Shown piece by piece: positions 44,446 through 55,952 of a stretch of 64,000 nucleotides of DNA (positions are counted from its first letter, which is position 1; every line of letters begins with the position of its first letter). The notes beneath the pieces are model-generated. The model was not told the DNA's origin. It did no database searches and saw only the letters and a list, made by a program, of their open reading frames with translations. The stretch is from Bimuria novae-zelandiae CBS 107.79 (Eukaryota; Ascomycota; Dothideomycetes; Pleosporales; Didymosphaeriaceae), in NCBI GenBank assembly GCA_010015655.1, contig ML976676.1:121607-185606 (forward strand), read 5' to 3'. The translations under genes and the position numbers were made by a program.

Positions 44446-45339
44446 TAACGTGTCCGTGCGCGTGATGCGCGGATTCGCGTGATGCGCGGGCAACACCAAA
44501 AACGCTCTATTAAAAACAAGGCTACAGCACCACCCACGATCAATATTATCACGAGATTTTTCTTGTAGGGTAGTAATTTGATAGCTGCGATTCATTTGCA
44601 CTATTTAAATCTATCTGGAAGCTTGACGTCGCGGCCGCTGCGTGTAGATTTGCTCGGGGCAGCAGATGCGCCCTCTGAGGCCTCCCCAATATCTGCAGCA
44701 TCCACACCACGTTTCTGACGCTTTCTGCTCTGTAGAGATGGCTGAGAGGCCTTTCTCTTACCCTTTTAGGATACTTGTAGAGCTTTTTCAGCGTCGCGGG
44801 CAGACTTCTAGGCAGCGCGCTGAGCAGCCTTTTCAGCCCTCTCCTTCTCCTTCGCCTTCTTAGCTGCCTCTCGCGCAGCACGCTTTTCCTGCTACATTTT
44901 CTCCTTATATAGCTTAGCTACCTTCTTTAGCTCTACTATTTTTACTTTTTAAAGCTGCTACTACTTATCTTCCTGCTCTTTAATTAATTAATAATAACGT
45001 ACCTCCCTTACTTTCCTTAGTAACTATAAGATAGCCCTACTATAATACTCCTAGCGCTATTAAAGGTTTAGAGTTTTGCCTTTCTTCTTACGCTTCTTCT
45101 TAATAGATAGCGCCTGCCTAAGCCCATCGTTGTCATGCTTAAGCAGCTCATTTTCAACAGATAGATGGTAGAGTAATTAACGAAGCTTTTTTATATCTTA
45201 ACTACCCTATTTCTTTACTACTAATTGTATAAGCCTATCTATCTTTCTCCAGTTATAATTACTAAGCCCTGATAAGGAGTTATCGCCTAATTCTTAATCC
45301 TGGGTGAACCTATTAAGGATAGAATTAGGATTAGGTGGC

Positions 45340-46255
45340 TTAGTTAGTTGGTTGGTTGGTATTCATTTTTCGTCTAGTTAATAGGGATTAAGTCCACTAT
45401 CTCGCCTCCCGAAGGGCATATACGACGTGCTAAGCTATAGAATTATAGTACTAATATACTACCTTAGAAAGCATTTCTTGCCTGCGCGGGTATTACTACC
45501 ATTTTAAGCTATAGCTCCCCTTCCTATTAGGGAGACTAAGCAGTGTATGTACATTAAGGTAAATCCCTTATGTGTGTTTAGAGGCAGTTTAGTGCTGTAA
45601 GAAGAAAGAAAAGGAAAGAGTAGATAGGTATGGAGAGCCGGTGCTCTGTCGAATCGGAGCCGTGGCTCTGCGCGAGGAGAGCCTTTGTACCAGGCTTGGC
45701 GATGCCTGTGTCGAAGGAGATAGGTGTAGTAGGAAGGCAGAGCCAGGCCTGTCCTTCTTCTTTATCCCTAAGAGTCGTATAATATAAGGCTAGGCTGGCT
45801 GCCTTGTTTGCGTGTTATGTCAGGTCAGGGACACTAATAGTTAGTCTTTAGAGAGCTGCGGGCAGCTCTCGTCGTTGTAGATGTTAAGAGCTAGTGCTCT
45901 ATCAAATCGTGCCATGGCTCTTCGCATAGAGAGCCTTTGTATTTAGGCCTAGCAGGTGCCTATATCTTGCAAGAGTAAGAAGTGTCACGACTGTCTCCTT
46001 ATCTTAGCTATAGTTATAGCCTTTAACTAAACGTGAAAATCTAAGCGGCGCACGGGCCATTTTAAAAAGATTTTAGCTTACTAGGGAGCTAAAAGAGAAA
46101 ATAGGGCAGCGCGCCTGCCACAACGCCTATAGCTAAAAGAGGACGCTAGAAAACAGATTTACGAAGGCATTTAAGTCGTGTTTTAACGAAAAATTAATAG
46201 ATATCGACCTTTTGGTGACCTGGAAAAGTTGATATTCGGTGTAGGATTAGGTGGC
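45340..46255. mobile_element. 0.9-kb insertion of unknown class with 14-bp flanking duplication
   Basis: The sequence TAGGATTAGGTGGC occurs at 45326-45339 and 46242-46255, bracketing DNA that does not belong to the pogo transposase; the transposase frame (PPNP) reads on across the junction. A 14-bp duplication fits target-primed (LINE/SINE-like) insertion. The left end has TTGG repeats (on the minus strand, an AACC-repeat 3' tail). Inside, two direct copies of about 85 bp (near 45640-45725 and 45887-45972; GCTCT..TCGAATCG, GAGAGCCTTTGTA) lie 250 bp apart. No protein domain recognised. Confidence 0.6.
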
Positions 46256-46545
46256 GATATGCCTGTGGCTCTAAAAGAGCTAAGGATAGTTAATTCCTTA
46301 AAGGAGGCCTTCCACGTATTCCAGAATAGTGGGAAGAAGTCGCCTTTAGTAATAGAAGCTAAGCCTTAGCTTCTATAAAGGTAATTTAATAGCTCTGCTA
46401 AGTAGGCTGTTAACAGAGGCTTAAACATCGTAACGTTAAGTGGCTAAAGCGTATAAGTTAAATAAGGAGGTAGAATAGTAAGCAGGATCTTATTCTAATC
46501 ATAGTAGTTAATAAAGTCTATAGTAATGTGGGAGCTATAGCCGTT

Positions 46546-46967
46546 TGTTAGGATCTGTATTTAGCATCACCAGGCTAACATTCTGAGACGGACAAGGTCT
46601 TATGGGAGCCAATGGTGGCACAGTAATGGGCAGGTCACGTGACTGCTCGAAGCGCTCGAAGCGAGCAAGTCGAGCAGGTGCATAAGGCCAAGGCTGTGCT
46701 CGCTCTGCTCGAGTCGAGCAAGTCGAGCATGCTAAGTATATAGGAACATAAGGATGGACTCTTCCACCTCGTGTTTAACCTGTTTATCAATCTATCGTTT
46801 AGATCTAAATAAGCAACTTTGTTAATTTGATTATGCTATATATACCTTTAATACTAACACCCCTTTAATACGCGTAAGCTATTAAGACCCCTTATCCTAT
46901 CGCTACCGCTCCTGCCCGAGAACCAACCTTAGCCCCTTAGGGATTAGCTACCCTGTTAGACTTAACA
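46546..46967 (+). repeat. 5' LTR of Ty3/gypsy element 1
   Basis: TG...CA ends, starting TGTTAGGATCTG and ending GACTTAACA. The U3 part contains GGTCACGTGACT and repeated GCTCGA/CGAGC units with dyad symmetry. A TATA-like AAGTATATAGGAAC precedes the putative transcription start. Confidence 0.95.
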
Positions 46968-49900
46968 TCTTAAACACCCTTAACATAAGCGGATACGACA
47001 ACCTTTCCAACACGCTAATAGGCACCCTTAAGGATGGTATTACGACTATTAAGGGAGGTACCTTTAGTAAACCTAACTTCTTTTATAGAGACCACAAGTA
47101 AACAGAACTTTAGATCTTATAACTTAACTTGTACTTCTACGGAACGAAGAATAAGGACTAGGATAACGCTAATAAGACTATGTTTACTACAACCTTTATA
47201 AAAGGAAATGCTTTAAAATGGATTCGACCTTATCTTAACTAATATCTAGCTAGAGACAACAACACCGATAACGCAACCGACTAGATTATAGAAGACTATA
47301 ATAAATTCTGCGAGAAAGTTAAATAGTACTTTAGAGTTGTAAACTAAGAAGCTATTGCCGAGCGAGCTATCTAAAGCCTTAGACAGGTACGCTCTATAGC
47401 AGAATACGACTCTAAATTCTGCAAGTATGCAGACCAAATTAACTAGAACGACGCTACCCTTATAGTAATATATTATAAAGGACTAAAGAGGACCGTGCGC
47501 GAGGAACTCCTACGCACTAAAGCCAAGACTAATATATTAGAAAAACTATCTAAGGAAGTAATTCGAATTAACAAAGCATGGTATAAGCTAGAACGCGACC
47601 TACGCTAGAACTAATTTTAAGGATATACAGGACCGCCCGTAAAGACTAACTACTAACTAAGGTAGCAACGAGATAACTATAGACTATAACCTATAGAAGG
47701 AATTCACTATAGACAGCTTAACGTTATAATTAGAAAGAAAGGAAGAGGAACAGGCTCTTACTAGCCAAAAGACAATAAGCGCATCTTAGATAGAACCTAA
47801 CGTTAGGGAACCAAGATACGCACTTACTTTATATATAATAAACTAGGTTATATTGCTAAGAACTATAGATCTAAGAATAAGGTTATTAGACAGTTAAACG
47901 TACTATTCGTCGACAAAGAAGAAACCACCGACGAAGAATGGCAGGTAATAGACGCTATTAAGTAGATCAACATCCACAACGAAGAATTAGAACAATTAGA
48001 ATTACCTAACTTACGACTCTACGAGGATGCACACGAAAGTTTAAATAGTAAAGAAAAGGAGAAGGAACCAATACCTCGATCTCCTACACCTCACCCTAGC
48101 TAGAGCAAACCTGTTACTAGTAAGACGACGAATGTTTTCGACTTCTTAAAAAAACACTAACTAAGGGAAGGAGATTTTGGGTTTATGGCAATAGAACGAC
48201 AAGACTACGCAGAAGCATTTTTTTACGCTTACTAACCTAACCTAGTTAGTAAAGTGGCACGAGAAATGGCGGACCACCGCTACGCCCACGAAGATCCTAA
48301 GAAGAAATACCTAAACAAAAGCCCGAACTACAAACTATAGTACGACCTAGACCACCGTAATCCTACGCATAAGACTATACAATAGACCCTCTACAGAGAA
48401 GACTAATGTACCATTTATTACTAAGCTAAGGAATACAGTTACTTTCCCTAAACGTATCAACGATATAGATGGGAGTGGTTTAACTGCCCTATCGCCTATT
48501 ATAACGTTTACCTTTAGGATAAGCGCAAAACGCGATACTTTCTACACCTTAACTAAGCGTTAAACTAAGTAATATTGCTACTAGTTAATGGAAAATGCGC
48601 ATCTAACAAGTGGCAAACATACTTACACCCTAATTATAAGGAACACAAAAAGTAAAAAGAAAAGCATAGGTTTAATCGTATACTAAAAGGGACTACGACC
48701 CTTAGGATTAAAACGGTACAGAAGGAAGAAAACGATAAAGCTCTCCTAGAAAAGGCCCAGCAATAGCCTTAGGAGAAGAAGAAGGAAGGACACCTTAATC
48801 CCATAAAGCTACTTACAGATAAGATATCTTTTTTAGACCTAGGCTTAGGAGGGAAGACGCCTTTAGAGAGCTAAATGCTATTAATAGTTAAGCACTAATC
48901 AAGCTACCGGTTTAGCTTAAAGGAACATGAATAAAGGCCATGCTAGATTTAGGAGCATAACAAAGCTATATCTCGCGAAAGGCACTTAATAGAGCAGGAC
49001 TCTATAAGCGTTAGAAGGTAGAAGCTTATGTTATCTATGTCGCGAATAGACACCTAATGCCAGGCATGCCACAAGTCGAATACGAGGTTGAGACAACACT
49101 TAAGATCCATGGACACCAGGAAACGATTACCCTCGATATCCTTAAGGAAGCTAGTCACGATGTGATATTAGGACTAACCTAGTTTAGGAAGCATAACCCT
49201 ACGATTAATTAAGAATAACGAACACTATCCTTTAAGCGCTGCGACTATGCATCGCAAGCAAAGCCTACGCATTAGTAGAGTTTAATAGTAAATAAAAGAG
49301 CTATTAACACTATAGTCTCGAAATTAAAGATTAAGAACAGATCAACCTCGGCAGACGCTGGCAGGAACCACCAGGTCACAGAGCGCGAGATAGTGGATGA
49401 GCCAATTCCTGCGAAGACAAGAGAGCAACGCACAACCCACGTTATCCCTAAATAGTTTATAGAATAGAGCTATCTATTTCGAGAAGAGGAAGGAAAAGCA
49501 AATCTACCTAAGCACTAACCCTAGGATCATACGATTAACCTAGAAGAAGGGAAAACGCCACCCTTTAGACTACTATACGTAAAATTAGGCAAAGAACTCC
49601 AACAAGAAAAAGAATTTATTAAGACGAACCTAGCGAAAGGATATATACAACTATTAACGTTACTAGTGGCAAGCCTATTTATGTTTATACCTAAGAAGAG
49701 CGGCGAACCAAGGCCCTGCGTGGACTATTAAAAACTTAATAATATAATAATTAAGAATCGCTATCCACTACTAAATATCACGGAACTACGAGACAGGCTA
49801 GCATAGGCAAAGGTATTCACCTCGCTAGACCTACGCGATGGATACCACCTTATTTAAATTAAGGAAGGTAAAGAATAGAAGATAGTATTTAGGTCTTAAT

Positions 49901-52227
49901 ATAGACTATTTAAGTATACTATTATGCTATTTAGACTTACGAACGCGCCAGCAACATTTTAAGCGCTTATTAATAACGTACTTTAATATTACCTAGACAT
50001 CTTTGTTATTACATACATGGACGACATCCTAATCTACTCGGACAACCTTAACGACCATGTAGAACATGTCAAGATGGTACTTAGAGAACTTAACAACTTA
50101 CACCTATAGCTTAAACTAGAAAAATGCAAGTTCTTCTAGACAGAACTTAAATTCCTAGGATATGTTATTAATACAGAAGGAATTAAGGTAAGCCCTAACA
50201 AGATCGAATGCGTTAAGAACTAGCTACAACTAAAAATAGCAAAAAATATCTAAGAATTCTTAGGATTCTGTAGATTTAACCGACAATTTATCTAAGATTA
50301 CGCAAAGATTACAATACCCCTTATAAACCTTATTAGGAAGGATACACCCTTTAAATAGACAATAGAATGCGAAGAAGTATTTCAGACACTACGCAAAGCA
50401 TGTATTAAACTACTAGTACTTATGCACTTCCAGGACAGAAAACCGATGAAGATTAAGACAGACGCAAGCGATTTGGCACTAGGAGTATGCGCTAAATAAG
50501 AGAAGAATAGACATTAGCACCTAATTACTTACTACTTATGCAAACTTAATAATGTAGAATCACAATACGATATACACGACAAGGAACTATATACAATTAT
50601 TAAAGTACTAAAGCATTAGAGGATCTACGCACATAGCTACTCAGACCTTATAATCTTTACAGACTATAAGAATCTTCTCAGATTCACAACAACTAAAGAA
50701 TTAATACCTCGACAAGCGAGATGGGCAGAGACTTTAGGACAATACAAGTTCAAAATCATGTACACTCCAGGCAGAGAAAACGGACGAGTAGACGCCTTAA
50801 GTAAACGCAGCGACCTCGTAGGAGACAAGATTAAAACCTACTTAGTAATTCTAAAACAGAACAATAATGGATCATTAGGACTAACTATGGAACTCAACCA
50901 ACTCCTCATGGCAACACGAGAAGTACCCAAGGACCAACAAACGGAAATTATACGGTAATACCACGATGACCCTGTGTACGGACACCCAGGCATCACTAAG
51001 ACAATGGAACTCATCCAACGGAACTATAGCTTTAAAGGAATTAAGGAAGTAGTAACTAAATACATCTATAAATGCGCAGACTGCCAACGTAATAAACACG
51101 TAATATATTGTAAATACGGAGAAATGCAAGCCATCCAAATACTAATAGCACCATGGGAAGATATCGCTATGGACTTTGTGATAGGACTACCTAAGTCGAA
51201 AGATCCAGCAACAGGAGTAAGCTACAACTCTATATTAGTAATTGTATGCAGATTCACCAAATACGTGGAACTACTACCATGTTAGAAAACGACTACGGCT
51301 AAGGAACTCGCATTCCTTATCCTAGATTGACTTATATGACACCACGGCATACCAAAGACAATTATTAGCGATTGAGACAAACTCTTCACATTAAACTACT
51401 GGACAACGCTTATAGCGCTTATTAGAACGAAATGGAAGCTATCAACAGCCTACCATCCACAGACAGACGGACAAACAGAACGTACGAATCAGACAATTAA
51501 AACGTACCTACGCATCTACTGCAATAACCAGAAGAATAACTAGATTTCCTTATTACTAATGGCACAACTAGCATACAACAACAAGATATTAGCGGTAATA
51601 GGACATACACCATTCTATATAAACCACGAAAGACATCCATATCTCTTTAACCAAGCACTTCCTACGACTATTAGAACAAAAGAAGCCATCAATTTAGCAG
51701 AAATAATAAGGAGGACACACGAACAACTCTAAGAAAACCTCGAGAAAGCTTAACAGTAAGTAATTTCTTATATAAATTAAAAATAAAAAATGGCACCTTA
51801 GCTAAAGAAGGGGGATAAAGCATATCTACTTATAAAGAATCTTTAGACCTAGAAAAAGAAACACAAGAAACTAGACCATGTTAAAATTAGACCATTTTTT
51901 ATTTCTAAACAAGTATCACCGGTTAACTATCGATTAGAATTACCACCAGACGCCAAAATACACCCAGTATTCCATATAGACCGATTGGAACCCGCCGACC
52001 TAGAGACACCAGTCGAGACCACCTTCTATCACTAGCCAGAGGAAGAAAACGAATTCGAAGCCGAATAAATACTATAACACACAGATTAACCACGAACGTA
52101 TCTTATCAAATGGAAGGGATACCCACACAGCGAGAATATATAAGAACCTAAAGAAAACTTAGCAAACTGTAAATAATTACTCTACTAGTACCACAGGAAT
52201 ATACCTAAGAGCCGCTCGCGGTTATAG
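46968..52227 (+). pseudogene. gag-pol of Ty3/gypsy element 1
   Basis: Gag (frame of 47825) ends with a zinc knuckle at about 47825-47866 in which all expected Cys/His ligands read Tyr (YFIYNKLGYIAKNY), then a 320-codon extension to a TTTTTTA slippery site at 48829. Pol is in the -1 frame: protease (MLDLGA near 48950), reverse transcriptase with YMDD at 50014-50025, RNase H (KTDASDLALG near 50458), integrase with a zinc-binding GHPGITKTMELIQRNYSF region, HHGIPKTIISD and AYHPQTDGQTERT near 51450, then a chromodomain (YLIKWKGYPHSEN near 52100). Many nonsense codons; inactive. Confidence 0.92.
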
Positions 52228-52267
52228 GCAAGGTACTAGAGTAATTATCTAATAACCCTAGTGTTAA

Positions 52268-52738
52268 CTACATTAGAGGAGAGAAGCTAATAGTAGCCGC
52301 TATAGCAGGATAGTCCTCTAACGTAGCCTCTGCTTCTAACTCTCTAGTAGTATCTATTTTAGATATAAGATATTACGCCTTCTTTTTAGCACGCTCCTTA
52401 GCCTGCTATAATATTTTCTTATTTCGTAAAAGTCAGATTAACACTTTTGCTAATAATTTCTTATCCGCATCTACCTTCTTTTTATACTTATCACGAGTCT
52501 TGTCTAATAATGCCTATAATAAGTTTACGCAAGGCTTTTGCGCACGGATATACTTAGAACACTTTAGATAGGCGTTAAGATTAGACAACGGCATAATAAC
52601 GCACTTAGAGCTAGAAAGTAAGTAATAATTATAAGAGATAGGATAGATAATACTATTATAGCAAGTTTTAATGCTAAGACGGATAGCGCGGGCTTTAGCG
52701 GAAGATATTATAGTAAAACGCACTAAGAAGCGGGGCAA
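52268..52738 (-). pseudogene. Antisense ORF between pol and 3' LTR of Ty3 element 1
   Basis: Minus-strand frame starting near 52738, carrying LNAYLKCSKYIRAQKPCVNLL, then, after a TAG, a strongly charged helical region (DKTRDKYKKKVDADKKLL, ERAKKKA) ending in ATISFSPLM-stop at 52268. Four internal stops are single RIP-type changes from sense codons (mostly Gln/Arg). C-x2-Y-x6-C looks like half of a Zn(II)2Cys6 cluster with the second Cys mutated. The ORF lies 40 bp beyond the pol stop, on the opposite strand. Function unknown; a similar ORF occupies the same place in element 2. Confidence 0.6.
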
Positions 52739-52806
52739 TCGAACTTTATCTATTTAGTAAGATAGGTTATGTGATTTAGGGACGAATCGTCGGAGAGAGG
52801 GGATGA

Positions 52807-53228
52807 TGTTAGGATCTGTATTTAGCATTACCAGGCTAATATTCTGAGACGGACAAGGTCTTATGGGAGCCAATGGTGGCACAGTAATGGGCAGGTCACG
52901 TGACTGCTCGAAGCGCTCGAAGCGAGCAAGTCGAGCAGGTGCATAAGGCCAAGGCTGTGCTCGCTCTGCTCGAGTCGAGTAAGTTGAGCATGCTAAGTAT
53001 ATAGGAACATAAGGATGGACTCTTCCACCTCGTGTTCAACCTGTTTATCAATCTATCGTTTGGATCTAAATAAGCAACTTTGTTGATTTGATTGTGCTAT
53101 ACACACCTTTGATACTAACACCCCTTTAATACGCGCAAGCTATTAAGACCCCTCGTCTTATCGCCACCGCTCCTGCCTGAGAACCAACCTTAGCCCCTTA
53201 GGGATTAGCTACCCTGTTGGACTTAACA
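52807..53228 (+). repeat. 3' LTR of Ty3/gypsy element 1
   Basis: 422 bp, differing from the 5' LTR at 18 positions by my count, all transitions, without indels. Followed by the target duplication CCGTT. Confidence 0.95.
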
Positions 53229-54113
53229 CCGTTTAGGATTAAAAGTCGATATGATCGTCGAGCCTTCTCTTTTGTACAGCGATTAAACACCTGCTTAAGC
53301 CAGGCAAGTCCAATATCGTTGTTTGTCCAGCCAGAGGATAATAAGGTAATAAAGACTTCATGATATCCTGCCTTGATATCCTCTACCCAGCTTGATTGGA
53401 TGCCCTTGTTGGCAGCCTCATAGATAAGGCTTGGCGGCAGAGCTGATCCATCAGCGCAGATACATGCCAGGAGCGTGATCCATGCGCGATTGCCATCTTA
53501 GAGTGATGCTCTAACCTCCTTCTTCTCCCACATTCGTCTGCTGAATATTCTCTTTAATCTACCAACAATACCGATCAGGACGCCTTTTTTATCCATATTG
53601 TAGATATGACGAGGATCTATGCGATATTTATCCACTAAATTAGCGTTGTGGCGATTGCTGTCCATCCCGACGGTCCATTACGAGATAAGATAAATGCTGT
53701 GTTGGTTGATAAAGCGGGTAACCTAGCTCTCGCTGACTGGCTCCTTTGCTATTGTTAAGGCAAAGTTCTGTATCATCTCTCTAGTAGGAGGTATATGTCT
53801 CTCTGTGAGTCTTTTGATATATCGTACAAGCTCCTCCTCTTGCTGTGGGGTGAGCTTTTGCTAGCTAGAGTTCTTGACTTGTGTAGGGCGCGTTATTCCT
53901 CTATGCCTTCGGATCAATGTAGACCGTACAACACCATATTTAGCAGTAGTTTTTGTGTACGAGAAAGTTTCGCCTGGCTTTAACGATTTAATATCATTAA
54001 TCGTAGCTTGAATTAGATCCATATTGGTGGAGTTGTCGCGTGTTGAAGTTGAGGGTGTTTTGGTGTTGCCCGCGCATCACGCGAATCCGCGCATCACGCG
54101 CACGGACACGTTA

Positions 54114-55930
54114 CAAGCGAGTGTCCGAAAACGCCAAGACCCCACCAAAACGTATTATCACCTATATTATAACGCGATGTCTCAACTACCTAATTAGCTA
54201 CTAGAGTTAAAAGAAGCTTGATTATAGCTTACGCTTTAGGCTATTAAATAAAACGTAATACTTTTAATTCCGCGCGCTGTAGTAATTTATAGCGCTTTAG
54301 AAAGAGTAATAAGGCAAAGACGCGCTGGAGTAACCTTTTAACCTAATTATACGCCTAACTCCATGAATCTTCTAGCGATAGAGGAGCAGGTAATTATTTA
54401 CTATATACTTAACCTAGACGCGCGAGGATTCCCTCCCTAGCTTGCTACTATTAAAGATATAGCTAATTCTTTGTTAGCTAAGCAGCGCCGCAAGCCTGTT
54501 AGCTAGCACTAGGCTATAAACTTTGTAAAGCGCCAGCTAGAGCTCTAAGTCAAGTTTAATCGAAAGTACGACTATAAGAGAGCTCTCTATAAGGATCCTA
54601 AGGTTATGCAAGGCTAGTTCCGGCTTGTAGAGAATACTAAAGCCAAGTATAGTATCCTAGACAAGGATACCTATAATTTTAACGAGACTGGCTTCATAAT
54701 AGGCATAATATTAATAGGAGTAGTTATTACAGGCTCTAAGCAACGAGGCAGGCTAAAGAGCGTATAGCAAGGCAATTAGTAGTAGACTTTAGCTATCTAA
54801 GGCGTTAATGCGATGGGCTGGGCGATTCCACCCTTCCTTATCTTTTAGGGCAAGCACCACCTCTCTATTTAGTATAAAGAGAAGGATCTACCTTATAATT
54901 AGGTTATTATAGTCTCTGAGAACGGCTAGATAATAAATAAGCTTAGTCTATAGTGGCTAAAGCACTTTAACGCGTATATAAAAGGGCGTACTATTAGTAG
55001 CTATTAGCTGCTTATTATTAACAGCCACGAGAGCTATAACTCGCTTAAATTCTAGTAATACTGCAAAGATAACAAGATTATTACTCTCTATATGCCTCCA
55101 CATTCGTCGCACCTCCTGTAGCTACTAGATGTGGGGTGTTTCTCGCTGCTGAAGAAGGCGTATGGGCGCCAAGCTAAGGATCTAATGCGCAACCACATTA
55201 CGCATATTACTAAAATTAAGTTCCTACCTTGCTTTATTACTACTTTTAAGGCTATAATTACTTAAAGTAATATTAAAGGAGACTTTTAAGGCGCTAGCCT
55301 TATTTCCCTTAACCTAAAAGTAATAATATTAAAGCTTAACGTTTGTCTGCGTACGACTTTGCCTTATACTATACACGATAGTACATGGTAGTCGCAGACG
55401 CCTAGCAACACCCTAGAATTTAGGGCATAATCGACGCTGGTAAAGGAGAGGATTTAAAGGCACCTAGATAGTTCCCTAATAAGTATAGTTAAGGCCTTTA
55501 AAAAGGTAGTAAAAGGCGTAGTAGTAGTAGCGTATAAGCTAGTGTTAGCGCAAAAGCAGATTACTAAGCTATAAGCTACTAATAAGGCCGCCACACGACG
55601 GAAATTATATAAAAGAAAGCGACTATAGCAGGAAGGAGTTCTTATAGCTAAAGAGGACTAGCGACTAGCTACTCTAAAGGACTTTAAGGCGCGTAGTAAT
55701 AAGAAGAAGGCAAAGAAGATAGTGCGCGCTAATAGAGGCAAATTTACTTAACAGCGCTATAGACGCTAGAGTAAAGCTAGGCATAATTCGCGCACGTGTA
55801 AAGAAGAAGTAGAAGTAGATTCTAAGTAGATTAGCCTACTACAATTCCTTATAAATATATATACGCGTTCTGTACTATTGTGTAGAGTATAGATTTTGGT
55901 GGGGTCTTGGCGTTTTCGGACACTCGCTTG
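54114..55930 (+). mobile_element. Fot1/pogo transposon 'B', 1817 bp
   Basis: Perfect 37-bp inverted repeats (54114-54150 and 55894-55930) starting CAAGCGAGTGTCCGAAAACG, with TA on both sides (54112-54113 and 55931-55932). Length is typical for Fot1. The transposase is on the plus strand and heavily RIP-damaged, but terminal repeats are intact. It lies exactly in the centre of a palindrome whose inner bases equal its own terminal repeat. Confidence 0.93.
54177..55810 (+). pseudogene. Fot1 transposase of element B
   Basis: From ATG 54177 (MSQLPN) a frame with about 25 stops still shows the Fot1 order: LLAIEEQVIIYYI and a helix-turn-helix region, YNFNETGF (expected Asp now Asn), GVNAMGWAIPPFLIF, LLIINSHESYNSL (second catalytic Asp now Asn), MPPHSSHLLXLLDVGCFSLL (third Asp kept) and RNHITHITKIKFLPCF. 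A Lys-rich tail follows. Two of three catalytic acids are therefore lost by G-to-A type change. End is approximate. Confidence 0.9.
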
Positions 55931-55932
55931 TA

Positions 55933-55952
55933 TCGGACACTCGCTTATGAAG
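55933..55952. repeat. Right arm of the palindromic target
   Basis: TCGGACACTCGCTTATGAAG, the inverted partner of 44426-44445 with one C/T difference. TA and CGTT follow, mirroring AACG TA on the left. Confidence 0.85.

Larger units (their letters stand above)
46546..53228 (+). mobile_element. Complete Ty3/gypsy (chromovirus) LTR retrotransposon, RIP-degraded
   Basis: Two LTRs of exactly 422 bp flank gag, pol and an antisense ORF. The target duplication CCGTT is perfect (46541-46545 and 53229-53233). A purine-rich tract (GGAGAGAGGGGATGA) lies directly before the 3' LTR. Order of domains is Gag with CCHC, a long extension, a slippery site, protease, reverse transcriptase, RNase H, integrase and chromodomain, typical of chromoviruses. 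Many TAG/TAA codons replace Gln and Trp. No typical TGG-type primer-binding site follows the 5' LTR; TCTTAAACACCC is found there in both Ty3 elements. Confidence 0.95.
44601..54022 (-). pseudogene. Pogo/Fot1 transposase of element A, in three pieces
   Basis: Starts at ATG 54022 (MDLIQATINDIKSLKPGETF) with a CENP-B-like N-terminus, then RAWITLLACICADGSALPPSL, SGWTNNDIGLAWL and SYRLLILN at 53230, where the Ty3/gypsy element interrupts. It resumes at 46545 (SSHITIDF, STHLLQPLNV, GDFFPLFW), is interrupted again at 46255-45340, and ends with the charged C-terminal region (LLKHDNDGLRQALSIKKKRKKK ... SGRDVKLPDRFK) at 44601. The expected Asp of LILDGH and Asp of QPLDV both read Asn. Stops fall at Gln/Trp positions. 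Non-functional. Confidence 0.9.
44448..54111 (-). mobile_element. Fot1/pogo transposon 'A', about 2.06 kb, interrupted by two insertions
   Basis: Perfect 54-bp inverted repeats (44448-44501 and 54058-54111) begin ACGTGTCCGTGCGCGTGATG and contain two GCGTGATGCGCGG units. TA lies on both sides (44446-44447 and 54112-54113). Subtracting the Ty3/gypsy insertion with its duplication (6688 bp) and the 916-bp insertion leaves 2060 bp, the normal size for this family. The right-hand TA is also the left target duplication of element B, so A landed exactly at B's border. Confidence 0.93.
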
